The notes under the pieces are model-generated. The model searched no databases. It was not told the origin of the DNA and saw only the letters and a list, made by a program, of their open reading frames with translations. From Chitinophagaceae bacterium (GTDB lineage: Bacteria > Bacteroidota > Bacteroidia > Chitinophagales > Chitinophagaceae): a DNA stretch of 64,000 bases. Both the position numbers and the translations under genes were made by a program. Below are positions 27,739-37,596 of the stretch, piece by piece; position 1 is the stretch's first letter; every line of letters starts with the position of its first letter. The stretch covers positions 1 to 64,000 of the forward strand of contig JAFKGQ010000004.1 in assembly GCA_017307755.1 (NCBI GenBank). Reading direction: 5' to 3'.

Positions 27739-28386
27739 CTAAGTCCCCGGAGCCGGGACCACTGTCTTGCGTACGATGCGGTAGGAGAGCCAGGTAAAGA
27801 ATACGGCACCCAGCACATCCAGTGTATAATGTACATGCTGTACGAGCAGCAGACTTCCCACCACGATGATGGCTATCAGCGCCAGCCTCTTGTCCATCTT
27901 GCCCGGCAGACAGAAGAAGAGCAGGACTACGGTAGAGGTGTGACCTGAAAAGAACAGGTCCTTGGTTACGAATTTTTCCCCATAAAAGAAATTGCTGACA
28001 GGGTCCACCAGCCCGACCAATCCTGCGGGTGGGTCCAGCGGCACCAGGGTGATCGTCAATGTCCGCAGGATCAGCACCAGCACATAGCTCCACAGAAAGG
28101 TGAGGAACATGTACGGGTCTTGTGCGGCACGATAAACACCCAATAGCGAAATGGCCCAAATGACGACAAAAATGGCCAGGGAGACATTATAGGGCGGCAG
28201 CCAGGCCAACAAGGGGTCCGGCAGCAAAAAACCGTTTCTTTTTTCGATGGCCTGGAAGAAGAGAGGGAACAGCGAAAGGATCGTTATGACCAGGATAAGC
28301 CCTCCAATCGCTCTTTTACGATACCAGGCGGACTGCCAGGCCTCTTGCCATTCTTCTCTTAGATCAGCCAGTATGGTTATTAGCAT
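27739..28386 (-). CDS. PAP2_C-type membrane phosphatase (sphingomyelin-synthase-like)
   Basis: A 215-residue integral membrane protein with about five or six hydrophobic segments. The active-site histidines appear in KDLFFSGHTSTVV and VQHVHYTLDV, the arrangement of the PAP2_C family, which includes sphingomyelin synthase-like proteins and lipid phosphatases. It probably works on a phospholipid or sphingolipid head group; Bacteroidota make sphingolipids, but the substrate is not shown. Its stop lies 17 bases from the stop of the convergent Omp85-like gene, beside a 12-bp palindrome (27728-27739). Confidence 0.82.
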   Translation of the reverse strand: MLITILADLREEWQEAWQSAWYRKRAIGGLILVITILSLFPLFFQAIEKRNGFLLPDPLLAWLPPYNVSLAIFVVIWAISLLGVYRAAQDPYMFLTFLWSYVLVLILRTLTITLVPLDPPAGLVGLVDPVSNFFYGEKFVTKDLFFSGHTSTVVLLFFCLPGKMDKRLALIAIIVVGSLLLVQHVHYTLDVLGAVFFTWLSYRIVRKTVVPAPGT

Positions 28387-28486
28387 ATCAAATAGGAAAA
28401 CAACAAAAATACAACGTTACCAAAACGTTATCAAATTAATATCATTGTGTTCCCTATAGAAAACCCCAGCATGAACCGGAGGTTCA

Positions 28487-30394
28487 TTAATAATGCCACC
28501 TGACAAAGGCTTCCATTGCCGCATATTTGGTGAGACCCAGTTGGGCGTATAAGTTGGCGGTGTTGGCGTTCCTATCCTCCGCACGCTGCCAGAATTCGCG
28601 GCTATCGCTACCCTGGAAGGGGACCATGTCCTTTTGGGACTGATGGATAAAAATGCCGAAGCGTTTTTTTCTTACCTGGTCCGGGCTCATGGGAATGGCC
28701 ATTTCGATCTCGCTGATGTCCCATTCCTGCCAGGCGCCTTTATACAGCCACAGCCAGCAATCCTTCAACCAGGCGTCGCCGGCGGCTTTTAGCCTGCGCA
28801 TGGATTCGAAAACAATATCCAGGCAAACCTTGTGGGTGCCATGCGGGTCGGCCAGGTCGCCTGCACAATAGATCTGGTGGGGTTGCAATTTGCGCAGCAA
28901 TTCCATCGTGAGTTGGACATCCTCTTCTCCCATAGGCTTTTTTTCTATCGTACCTGTTTCGTAGAAAGGAAGGTTCATGAAGTGGATATTCTCGTCCTTG
29001 AGGCCTACATAACGGCAGGTGGCCCTGGCTTCACAACGGCGGATCAAACCTTTGATCTGACGGATCTCGGGAGTATCGACCTCGCTGGGCTTTTTATGCT
29101 TCAGGAATTCCGTAGCCCGTTGTAGTATTTGGGAAGACTTTTTGCTATCGATGCCGGATAGCTCTTCAAAGCCGACGGCAAAATCCAGGAACCTTGTGAC
29201 AAATTCATCCGTTACGGCGATATTACCCGAGGTCTGATAGGCGACATGTACATCATTTCCCTGGTCATGCAGTCGCATAAAAGTGCCACCCATGGAGATA
29301 ATATCGTCGTCGGGATGCGGGGAGAATATCAGCGAGCGTTTGGGATAGGGCTTGCTTCGTTCGGGCCGGTTGGGGTTCTGTGCATCCGGTCTGCCTGCGG
29401 GCCAGCCGGTGATGCTGTCCCTCAACTGATAGAACACCTGCAGATTGATCTCGTAGGCATCTCCTTTCTCGACGAGCAGATCGCTAAGACCATTGTCATT
29501 ATAGTCGCTGTCTGTAAGGCTTAGGACAGGCTTGTCGAGTTTGAGGGCCATATGGACAACGGCCTTGCGGATGACAGCGGGTGTCCATGCTATTTCGCCC
29601 GTCAACCAGGGAGATTTGAACCGTGTCAATTCACTGGCTGCCATCTCATCTAATACAAAGAGACAATCATTGTGCTGTTGTAACAGGGATGCGGGGATCT
29701 GTTCAGTAACGTGTCCCTCCACCGCCTTTTGGATCACCGGGGCCTTGATCTGTCCCCAACCCATCAGGACGATCTTTTTGGCGCTGAGGATCGAGCTGAT
29801 ACCCATAGTGACGGCCAGGCGAGGCACGTGTGAGATATTTTGAAAATCATGTGAATTGGCGATACGGGTGGAGTGGTCTAGCGGCACCAGCCGGGTCTTG
29901 GAGAACATGCTGGACCCCGGCTCGTTAAAACCGATGTGCCCGTTGTTCCCGATACCGAGGATTTGCAAATCGATGCCTCCTGCGTCTTCGATCTGCTGCT
30001 CATATTCTATGCAATGTTTTTTGATGTCTTCTTTTTTCCACTCTCCGTTGGGAATATGACAATTCTTTGGATCGATGTCCACTTTGTCGAACAACTGCTC
30101 CTTCATAAAACGGTTGTAACTCTGCAGCGCATCGTTGTCAATGGGATAATACTCATCAAGATTAAAAGTGACCACATTCTTAAAGCTCAGCCCTTCCTCC
30201 TTATGGAGCCGTACCAATTCTGCGTACAAGGATTTGGGAGAGGACCCTGTGGCCAGACCCAATACAGCCTTCTCACCTTTTGCCGCTTTTTCGCGGATCA
30301 GGGCTGCGATCTCCTTTCCAATGTAACGGGAACCTTCATTTAACGAACTGAAAATTTTTACGGGGATTTTCTCGAATGAGTCTACCATGCTCAT
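28487..30394 (-). CDS. nagB: glucosamine-6-phosphate deaminase fused to a PIG-L/LmbE domain
   Basis: A 635-residue protein. Residues about 10-270 are NagB: LGLATGSSPKSLY, FNLDEYYPID and GIGNNGHIGFNEPGS are the classical sugar-phosphate and active-site motifs. It converts glucosamine-6-phosphate to fructose-6-phosphate and ammonia, feeding amino sugars into glycolysis. Residues about 365-600 form a PIG-L/LmbE-type domain (SLIFSPHPDDDIISMGG), a metal-dependent deacetylase fold; this long form is common in Bacteroidota NagB, and the role of the second domain is unclear. It follows the ECF sigma gene on the same strand, near the SusCD and GH20-GH29 genes, which fits amino-sugar catabolism. Confidence 0.93.
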   Translation of the reverse strand: MSMVDSFEKIPVKIFSSLNEGSRYIGKEIAALIREKAAKGEKAVLGLATGSSPKSLYAELVRLHKEEGLSFKNVVTFNLDEYYPIDNDALQSYNRFMKEQLFDKVDIDPKNCHIPNGEWKKEDIKKHCIEYEQQIEDAGGIDLQILGIGNNGHIGFNEPGSSMFSKTRLVPLDHSTRIANSHDFQNISHVPRLAVTMGISSILSAKKIVLMGWGQIKAPVIQKAVEGHVTEQIPASLLQQHNDCLFVLDEMAASELTRFKSPWLTGEIAWTPAVIRKAVVHMALKLDKPVLSLTDSDYNDNGLSDLLVEKGDAYEINLQVFYQLRDSITGWPAGRPDAQNPNRPERSKPYPKRSLIFSPHPDDDIISMGGTFMRLHDQGNDVHVAYQTSGNIAVTDEFVTRFLDFAVGFEELSGIDSKKSSQILQRATEFLKHKKPSEVDTPEIRQIKGLIRRCEARATCRYVGLKDENIHFMNLPFYETGTIEKKPMGEEDVQLTMELLRKLQPHQIYCAGDLADPHGTHKVCLDIVFESMRRLKAAGDAWLKDCWLWLYKGAWQEWDISEIEMAIPMSPDQVRKKRFGIFIHQSQKDMVPFQGSDSREFWQRAEDRNANTANLYAQLGLTKYAAMEAFVRWHY

Positions 30395-30459
30395 AAATTC
30401 AGGATGTTTTGATGCTGATCCCTGACCAGGGACCTGCGGTGTAAAAAGTAGCCGCGAAT

Positions 30460-31149
30460 TTAGGTCCTATTTCCCATATGCTGCAAATTTGGGGCAATCG
30501 TTTGCACCAAAAACGGACTGAAGGTGCAATTTTGTCCGCACACAGGTGTTCCAGCGAGAGAAAATGTAATGCCCGTGGTCAATAAAAAAAATAAAAATAA
30601 TTCCATCGGGCCGGCCAGCATGTTTTTTAAGGATTTGATCGCCTGGTAGAGCAGGTTACGGGCAACCTGGTAGTTGATATTCATGATCTCGCTCACCTCT
30701 TCATAGCTGAGGTTCTGGTAATATTTCAGATAGATGATCTCTTTTTGCCTGTGCGATAGACGTTCCAATGCACGGATCACCTGCCTTTTTTTCTCATCGC
30801 TTTCCTGCTGGCTGATAAGCAGGGTTTCATGACTCAGCTCAAAAGGGATATCTCCGTTGTCATGGATGGGAAGGATCTTGCCGTTGTGGCGAAATGCTTT
30901 TAATAGCTTGTATTTGAGGCTTTTAAGAAGATATGCCTTTACGGACAACACAGGCGCCTGGGATTTGGCCTGCCATAATTCTATAAACAGCTCCTGGATG
31001 CTGTCTTCCAGCAATTCTGTATCTGTGGTGAATTTGTTGCCAAATCGGTAGAGGATGCCGTAATGTTCCCTGAAAAGAGCCGCGAAGGCCTCTTTATCTC
31101 CCTTGCGGAAAGATTCCCAAAGCATTATGTTCTGGTCAGCAGTATTCAA
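30460..31149 (-). CDS. FecI-type ECF RNA polymerase sigma factor with hydrophobic C-terminal tail
   Basis: A 229-residue sigma-70 family ECF factor. Region 2 is AFAALFREHYGILYRFGNKF with DSIQELFIELW; region 4 is LSHRQKEIIYLKYYQNLSYE with EVSEIMNINYQVARN. It is divergent from fecR and susCD, the standard cell-surface signalling layout, and would switch on susC transcription when the receptor binds its glycan. The listed start is a TTG directly after an in-frame stop; ATG at 31123-31125 (MLWESF) is the alternative. After region 4 there is a tail of about 45 residues with a strongly hydrophobic stretch (MELFLFFLLTTGITFSLAG), suggesting membrane attachment. Confidence 0.88.
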   Translation of the reverse strand: MNTADQNIMLWESFRKGDKEAFAALFREHYGILYRFGNKFTTDTELLEDSIQELFIELWQAKSQAPVLSVKAYLLKSLKYKLLKAFRHNGKILPIHDNGDIPFELSHETLLISQQESDEKKRQVIRALERLSHRQKEIIYLKYYQNLSYEEVSEIMNINYQVARNLLYQAIKSLKNMLAGPMELFLFFLLTTGITFSLAGTPVCGQNCTFSPFLVQTIAPNLQHMGNRT

Positions 31150-31307
31150 ATGACTTCATTCGTAGATATGAATGTAGTGAATTCTGCGATTTTTTCGCAA
31201 CATGCTAAAGAATTTTCCGCAATCGTTTGAAAAATACCTCAAAAAACTTCCGCAATGGGTCCAGGCAATCTATCTTTACAAATCTGGAAGTACAGATTAG
31301 TAGTTTT

Positions 31308-32336
31308 ATGTCAGAGAATTACCGCGAACCGGAAGACCTTTTATCAGACCCCTCTTTTCTTTCCTGGTATTATGACACAGGAAAAGAAAACGATCGTACC
31401 TGGGAGGATTGGAAGGCGGGCCGTCCGGACCGGGATGTTCTTATCAAAAAGGCTATTGTGCTGCTGGAAGCCACCCGGCTTCCGGAAAAAGAACCTTCTC
31501 TTTTCCAATTGCAACGGGCTGAAGCAGCCTTATTACAAAAAATAGGAGCGATCACGCCCGAGGTGCAGGAATCTTTCAAAGAACCCGCTGCCCGGTCATC
31601 AATAGGCCGCTATCGTTGGATCGCAGCCGCCTCGGTGCTGGTATTGCTGGCCACCGGCGCCTTTTTTACCCGTATGCACCACCGGACCCATCCTGAGGTG
31701 AGGACTGATTTCGGGCAGATCAGCCAGCGGCGGCTGCCTGACGGGACAGAAGTGATGATGAATGCCAATAGCCGGATCAGCTACGCGGACAACTGGCAGG
31801 GTGACGCGGATAGAGAGGTCTGGGTGGACGGCGAGGTTTTTTTTCATGTCCGGAAGACCCCGTCGAAAAGCAGGTTTATTGTCCATACCGAACATTTTGA
31901 TATCATTGTCACCGGTACGCAGTTCAATGTTTCCAACAGGCATGGGAAAGACAATGTATTACTACAGGAAGGAAGCGTCACCCTTCGTACAAAAGACGGA
32001 AAGACGCTGTTGATGAAGCCGGGAGATTTTGTGACCTTTGATTCTGCCGTGCTGGAAAGAAAGATTGGTTGTAAGGATATGCTGCTAGCCTGGAAAGAGC
32101 AAAAGCTGATATTGGACCATACTTCCATCAGCGAGCTGGCTTTGATGATCAAGGACCTTTACGGAAAGACAGTCTCGTTGGAGGGCGACTCCATCGCTGA
32201 GCGTAAGCTTTCGGGAATATTGCCGAATAATAACCTGGATATCCTGCTGCAGGCCCTGGAGGCCACTGCGGAATATGATGTTGTCCGGGATGCTCATGAT
32301 GGTATCATCATAAGGGCGCATGGCCTTAAGAACTGA
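31308..32336 (+). CDS. FecR-family anti-sigma/signal transducer (first copy)
   Basis: A 342-residue FecR-type protein. A cytoplasmic N-terminal part (MSENYREPEDLLSDPSFLSW) would bind the sigma factor, one membrane segment follows (WIAAASVLVLLATGAFF near 130), then the periplasmic FecR domain (DREVWVDGEVFFHVRKTP, IVTGTQFNV) and a DUF4974-like end, which probably contacts the STN domain of SusC. Start chosen at ATG 31308, where family similarity begins, rather than at a TTG 27 codons earlier. It leads a plus-strand operon fecR-susC-susD-fecR and is divergent from the sigma gene. Confidence 0.9.
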   Translation: MSENYREPEDLLSDPSFLSWYYDTGKENDRTWEDWKAGRPDRDVLIKKAIVLLEATRLPEKEPSLFQLQRAEAALLQKIGAITPEVQESFKEPAARSSIGRYRWIAAASVLVLLATGAFFTRMHHRTHPEVRTDFGQISQRRLPDGTEVMMNANSRISYADNWQGDADREVWVDGEVFFHVRKTPSKSRFIVHTEHFDIIVTGTQFNVSNRHGKDNVLLQEGSVTLRTKDGKTLLMKPGDFVTFDSAVLERKIGCKDMLLAWKEQKLILDHTSISELALMIKDLYGKTVSLEGDSIAERKLSGILPNNNLDILLQALEATAEYDVVRDAHDGIIIRAHGLKN

Positions 32337-32378
32337 ATTGATTTTTAGATCATCTCAAAACTATCTCAATACTGCTTC

Positions 32379-35300
32379 ATGAGAAAATCAAGCCTATACT
32401 CCTATTTGCTTGTGTTTTTCCTGAGCGCAACCTTGCCGTCATGGTCACAGGTGAACCCGCCGATTATGCCCATGCCTTTCAAGCTTCAGCCGGATACAGC
32501 CGGTCAAACCTCCGCCCGTCGTCCTTTGCTGGATGTGCTGATAGAACTGAACAAATCCAAAGATGTATATTTTCTTTTCTCCCAACAATCGCTGGGGAGA
32601 GTGCTCGTCTACCCGCCGTTGCTTTCGTCCAATATGTCCGTCGAAAGGACGCTTAACCAGGTGCTGAAGAATACCGGGCTGTATTTCAAAAAAGTAGATG
32701 ACCGTACATTTGTCATTCTCAGCAAAAGGACATACAGTAATAATACCGGTGTCGATCCTTCCGCGGGCATCCAGGCGGGCGACCTTAATCCCGGAGCCGT
32801 CATATCGTTGACCGAAGGGGATTCTGTCACCCGCAGCACGAACAATATCGCCGGCAGGGTAATATCTGCCGATGGGAAGACCTTGTCCGGCGTCAGTGTC
32901 ACAGTAAAGCATACCCGTAAAGGGACGGTCACCGACCTGGATGGAATGTTCAATATCCGGGCGGGAAAAGGGGATACGCTTTTATTCTCCTGTGTAAGCT
33001 ATAAGCTCCGCCAGCTGTCAGTGCAGGAAGCGGGCAGGGGCGGCGTAGTACTGATCCCTTCCGACAAACCGTTGACGGAAGTGCTGGTGACGGCCCTGGG
33101 TATCAGAAAACAGGAGCGGTCTCTGGGTTTTTCCGCTACAGAGGTAGACGGATCTCGGCTGGCTATGTCCAGGGACCCCAACCTGGGTAATGCATTAGTA
33201 GGGCAGGTGGCCGGGTTGAGCGTGTCTATCAATGCAACAGGGCCTTACGGCAGCAGCCGGGTATTGATTCGGGGCAATGCTTCCCTCAGCGGAAATAACC
33301 AGCCTTTATATGTCGTCGATGGGATTCCTTATGATAATACCACGCAGGGCGGCTCAGGGCAATACGGGGGCTTTGACCTGGGAGACGGTCTTTCAAACAT
33401 CAACCCCGACGATATAGAATCCGTCCTGGTATTAAAAGGGGTGGCGGCTTCCGCTCTTTATGGATACAGGGGTGGCAACGGCGCTATCCTCATAACGACC
33501 AAATCGGGCTCCAGGACCCGGGGCATCGGTGTACAGGTCAACAATAATCTGACGGCAAATTCCATCATCGACGAACGGGAATATCAATACACATATGGTC
33601 AGGGGTTAAGCGGTGTCAAACCTATGAACAAACAATCGGCTGAAGTAGCACCCTATTTTAGCTGGGGCGCCAGACTCGACGGCTCGCAGGCGGTCAATTT
33701 CCTGGGTAATAGCTATCGCTACCTGCCTGTGAAAGATAATTTTAGCCGTTTCTTCAAAACAGGGCTCACCAACCAAAGTTCGGTAGCGCTTACCGGCGCC
33801 AATAATAAAGGACATTTCCGGCTGGGGCTCTCCAACCTTTATCTCAATACGATCATCCCCAACTCTTTTATGCGACAACAGGGGTTGAACCTCAATTCCA
33901 CCTATTCGGTCACCAGCAGGCTGCTCATGGAGCTGACGGCGGATTATGTATTTGAGAAAGTAAATAACCGCGCCTCTATTTCCGACAATGCCGGCAATAT
34001 CATTGCGCCACTATTATACCTGCCGACATCCTTTGATGTCCGCTGGCTACAGGACAGGACCAATCCCGACGGGACGGAAAAGCTGGCCGGTACGATCGAC
34101 AATTATTTTGAGAACCCGTACTATATAGCTTATGATTATATCAACAGGACGGACCGCAACCGTATCACGGGAGGGCTTACCCTTAAATACAATCTGCTGG
34201 ATTGGCTGTATCTGCAAGGACAGATAGCAAGAGACGGTTATATTTTCAATGTAACCAAGATCACACCTTCCGGCGTACAGTACACCCGCAGCGACGGGAT
34301 ACATGGTGGCAATCTTACCCAATATGAGGTGGACTATCACGAGCTGAACGGCAGTTTTATGGTCGGCATGCGTAAAGGATCAGCCTCGGGTTTTAGCATT
34401 TCCGCTAATTTTGGAGGCAACCAGCAGGACAATGTCACCGACATCAGCGGTGTCGGCGCCGTACCCAATTCACCCAACCGGGCAGCCGGGCCTTTTATCG
34501 TTGCGGGAAATTACAATGTCGGCAATATCGTCACCAAACCCTACAGCTCTTTTCACCGGCATTACAGGGTAAATTCGCTGTACGGCAATGCGGACCTGGG
34601 GTTTAAGAACTATCTTTTTTTTAGCCTGACGGCTCGCAATGACTGGTTTTCCACGCTCAATATCAATACCGACCATTATCTCTATCCTTCGGTGTCCGGC
34701 AGCTTTGTCTACTCGGAAGCATGGCGCCTGCCTTCCTGGGTCAGCCTGGGTAAGCTCCGTGCATCCTATGCAGCTTCCTCCAACGGTACGGAGCCCTATC
34801 AGAACATACTTACCTATGGACTGGCAAGCTATACCATCAATGGTCAGCCCCTGGGGTATATCGCTACCAGTAATCTCGTCCCTTTGATCCCGAATGCCTC
34901 CTTGCGACCTGTCAGCATCGCCGAAAAAGAAGTGGGGCTGATCATGCGGTTCCTGCATGACCGGCTGGGTTTTGACTTCACCTATTATAGTAAACAGACG
35001 ACCAATGATATTGTCCGTATAACGGTGAGCCCCACCTCTGGCTATTCTGAATACATCGAGAATATCGGAAAAATACGCAACAGAGGCATTGAATTGCTGA
35101 TGACGGGGACCCCTTTTAAAAGCGCTGCCTTTTCCTGGAATATTTCCTTTAACCTGGCCGTCAACAATAACAAGGTGCTGGAGATCGGCGGGGCGAAGAG
35201 TATCGTCATCAACGGGGCCTATCCCCGCTGGGGTAGCGAAGTCAGCATCAGCAATGTGGTGGGGCTGCCCTATGGGCAGATTATGGGATATGCGTACAAA

Positions 35301-35930
35301 AGGGACGACAAGGGGAATATCATCTACAGCAGCGGCGCCTCCGGCGCTACACCTGCGGGCGAACCCGAAAATACGGGTGTAGTGCCGCTGGGTTCCACCG
35401 TCTACCGGCAGACGGGAGGTCTGACCAACGAGCTGCGATATAAGGACGTGTCTCTTTCGGCGCTGATAGATTTTAAATTTGGGGCCCATCTGTACTCCGG
35501 CACCAACCTGCTGCTGTATCAATATGGTCTGCACAAAAGGACCTTGGAGGGCAGGGAAGGGGGATATGTCGGGAAAGGAGTGACAGCCGACGGCCATCTC
35601 AATACCATAGCCGTGGCAGCCCAGAAATATTTTCAGGATATCTCAGCCGGAGGTACCGATCATATCGCAGAGGAATTTGTTTATGACGCCAGCTTTGTCA
35701 AGCTAAGATCGGTGGTGCTGACCTATAATTTTCCTAACGCCATACTAAAGAAAAATTTTATCAAGGGGATCAGTTTCTCGCTGGTAGGCCGGAACCTGGT
35801 TACTTTTCTGAAGCATACGCCGAACATCGATCCCGAGTCCAGCGTCAATAATACAAATGGACAGGGGCTGGAACTGTCCGGATATCCTCCGGTGAGAAGC
35901 TGGGGATTTAATATAAACATGAAATTCTGA
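32379..35930 (+). CDS. SusC/RagA-type TonB-dependent outer-membrane transporter with STN domain
   Basis: An 1183-residue TonB-linked transporter. After a signal peptide (LLVFFLSATLPSWSQ) comes an STN signalling domain (about 45-110, LDVLIELNKSKDVYFLFSQQ), then a carboxypeptidase-regulatory-like domain (about 155-230, ISADGKTLSGVSVTV), the plug (SRVLIRGNASLSGNNQPLYV, ALYGYRGGNGAILI) and a beta-barrel ending in NINMKF. The STN domain marks a transducer that signals to FecR and the ECF sigma factor. With the adjacent SusD it should import an oligosaccharide, here probably one containing GlcNAc and fucose in view of the hydrolase downstream. The substrate is inference. Confidence 0.93.
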   Translation: MRKSSLYSYLLVFFLSATLPSWSQVNPPIMPMPFKLQPDTAGQTSARRPLLDVLIELNKSKDVYFLFSQQSLGRVLVYPPLLSSNMSVERTLNQVLKNTGLYFKKVDDRTFVILSKRTYSNNTGVDPSAGIQAGDLNPGAVISLTEGDSVTRSTNNIAGRVISADGKTLSGVSVTVKHTRKGTVTDLDGMFNIRAGKGDTLLFSCVSYKLRQLSVQEAGRGGVVLIPSDKPLTEVLVTALGIRKQERSLGFSATEVDGSRLAMSRDPNLGNALVGQVAGLSVSINATGPYGSSRVLIRGNASLSGNNQPLYVVDGIPYDNTTQGGSGQYGGFDLGDGLSNINPDDIESVLVLKGVAASALYGYRGGNGAILITTKSGSRTRGIGVQVNNNLTANSIIDEREYQYTYGQGLSGVKPMNKQSAEVAPYFSWGARLDGSQAVNFLGNSYRYLPVKDNFSRFFKTGLTNQSSVALTGANNKGHFRLGLSNLYLNTIIPNSFMRQQGLNLNSTYSVTSRLLMELTADYVFEKVNNRASISDNAGNIIAPLLYLPTSFDVRWLQDRTNPDGTEKLAGTIDNYFENPYYIAYDYINRTDRNRITGGLTLKYNLLDWLYLQGQIARDGYIFNVTKITPSGVQYTRSDGIHGGNLTQYEVDYHELNGSFMVGMRKGSASGFSISANFGGNQQDNVTDISGVGAVPNSPNRAAGPFIVAGNYNVGNIVTKPYSSFHRHYRVNSLYGNADLGFKNYLFFSLTARNDWFSTLNINTDHYLYPSVSGSFVYSEAWRLPSWVSLGKLRASYAASSNGTEPYQNILTYGLASYTINGQPLGYIATSNLVPLIPNASLRPVSIAEKEVGLIMRFLHDRLGFDFTYYSKQTTNDIVRITVSPTSGYSEYIENIGKIRNRGIELLMTGTPFKSAAFSWNISFNLAVNNNKVLEIGGAKSIVINGAYPRWGSEVSISNVVGLPYGQIMGYAYKRDDKGNIIYSSGASGATPAGEPENTGVVPLGSTVYRQTGGLTNELRYKDVSLSALIDFKFGAHLYSGTNLLLYQYGLHKRTLEGREGGYVGKGVTADGHLNTIAVAAQKYFQDISAGGTDHIAEEFVYDASFVKLRSVVLTYNFPNAILKKNFIKGISFSLVGRNLVTFLKHTPNIDPESSVNNTNGQGLELSGYPPVRSWGFNINMKF

Positions 35931-35931
35931 T

Positions 35932-37506
35932 ATGGAGAAAAAAAAATCCATAGCTATACTGTCACTGACTGTCTGTTTGCTGACAAGCGCGTGTAAAAAA
36001 GACTTTATCGATATCAACACGGACCCGGGACAGATCACGGGAGATCAGATCAATTTCAACTATCTTTTTACCAGCGCACAATTGCTGACCTCCGGCAATA
36101 CGGATGGCTACGGATACGAGGACTGGCGTAACAACCTGATCTATTCAGGGTGTATGATCCAGCATCTTTCCTCTACCATTTCCTATTGGGATGGGGATAA
36201 ATATCTGTACAATGCCAGCTATAATTCCGCCTACTGGGAGAAGAATTACCCCAACAGTATTGCCGACATCGTAGAAGTATTGCATCATGTGGAGAAGGAC
36301 ACGACACAATATAACCTATATCAAATCTGCAGGATCTTCAAAGCCTTTATGTTCCAGCGAATGACGGACATGTATGGAGACTGTCCTTATTCCCAGGCTG
36401 GTTTCGGCTATATCTCCGGGATCATTTCACCGGAGTATGATCAGCAAAAGGACATTTATGCAGACCTGTTGAGGGAATTAAAAGACGCTGCGGGGCGGCT
36501 GGATCCGGGCAAGGCGAATTCCATCGGCTCCGCCGATCTCTTATATCATGGGGATCCGGCTGCCTGGAAAAAATTTGCTTATTCTGAGATGGTGCGTGTG
36601 GCTATGCGTTTGAGCAAGGTCGATCCGGATATGGCACGGGACTGGGTGCAGACAGCTGTACAGGGAGGCGTGATGAGCAGTAATATGGATAATGCGGTCC
36701 TGCGGCATGAGAATGTCACTGGCACTCCCGTAGTCAACGGCTCCGGTCTTGTGCTGTTAGGCAACGACCCGGCAGGCTATCGTCTCAGCGAAACCTTCGT
36801 CAGTTTCCTGCGTAATACGGGAGATCCACGTTTGTCTTATCTGGCCACTGTTTGCGCTGATCCGCTGGCGCCCGCCGACAAGGGAGATACCAGCTTTGCC
36901 CGTCAGTTAGGGCAACCCAACGGCTATGACCCACCCAGCACGGATACTAACAGCCCTCGTGATCTGACCAATGCACCCAATTGGCCCGGCAGTCAAAATG
37001 CTTATTCTGTTGTGAACCGTTATACGTTCTCCCGGCTGGAAGCGCCCACCTTTTTCCTTACCTGTGGAGAAACCGAACTTCTTTTGGCCGAGGCTGCGGC
37101 GAGAGGATGGATAACGGGCGATCCTGCCGGTCATTATACGGCCGGGGTAAGAGCTGCCATGCAACAGTTGGGCAGCCAGGCGGGTGCGGGCCCTTCCGGG
37201 GGGGTGATAGAAGACTGGTTGACCCGCCATCCCTATGACCCTTCCCACGGCCTTATCCAGATAAACGAGCAATATTGGGTGGCTGGATTTATGGATGAAA
37301 ATGAATGTTTTGCGAATTGGAGGCGGAGCAATTATCCCACTTTGACCCCTGTCAACTACCCCGGCAACATCACAGGCGGGGTTATACCCCGCCGTTTTAC
37401 CTATCCACAGAGTGAGGCTTCTACCAATACGGCTCACTATAACGCCGCTGTCGCCCGTCTTGTCAATGGGGACAGAATGACCTCCCGCGTCTGGTGGGAC
37501 AAGTGA
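35932..37506 (+). CDS. SusD/RagB-family surface lipoprotein
   Basis: A 524-residue SusD-like glycan-binding lipoprotein of the SusD_like_2 type. The signal peptide ends in a lipobox with the lipidated cysteine at C21 (LLTSACKKDFIDINTDP). Helical TPR-like segments dominate the N-terminal half (YQICRIFKAFMFQRMTDMYG) and LAEAAARGW near 385 is typical of the family. It starts 1 base after the susC stop, so the pair is translated together. It would sit as the lid on the SusC barrel and capture the glycan at the cell surface. Confidence 0.92.
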   Translation: MEKKKSIAILSLTVCLLTSACKKDFIDINTDPGQITGDQINFNYLFTSAQLLTSGNTDGYGYEDWRNNLIYSGCMIQHLSSTISYWDGDKYLYNASYNSAYWEKNYPNSIADIVEVLHHVEKDTTQYNLYQICRIFKAFMFQRMTDMYGDCPYSQAGFGYISGIISPEYDQQKDIYADLLRELKDAAGRLDPGKANSIGSADLLYHGDPAAWKKFAYSEMVRVAMRLSKVDPDMARDWVQTAVQGGVMSSNMDNAVLRHENVTGTPVVNGSGLVLLGNDPAGYRLSETFVSFLRNTGDPRLSYLATVCADPLAPADKGDTSFARQLGQPNGYDPPSTDTNSPRDLTNAPNWPGSQNAYSVVNRYTFSRLEAPTFFLTCGETELLLAEAAARGWITGDPAGHYTAGVRAAMQQLGSQAGAGPSGGVIEDWLTRHPYDPSHGLIQINEQYWVAGFMDENECFANWRRSNYPTLTPVNYPGNITGGVIPRRFTYPQSEASTNTAHYNAAVARLVNGDRMTSRVWWDK

Positions 37507-37596
37507 TCCCGGGGGCCGGATTGTCAAAAAAAGTCAATCAGCGGGCATTACAAGACATCTTTTCCGGGTACAGAATACATAAGGAAACTGTTTTGT

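Noticed and set aside
34470..35597. A 375-codon open frame antisense to susC
   Set aside because: It lies wholly inside a well-supported gene, has no family motifs and follows from the GC-rich codon use of that gene.
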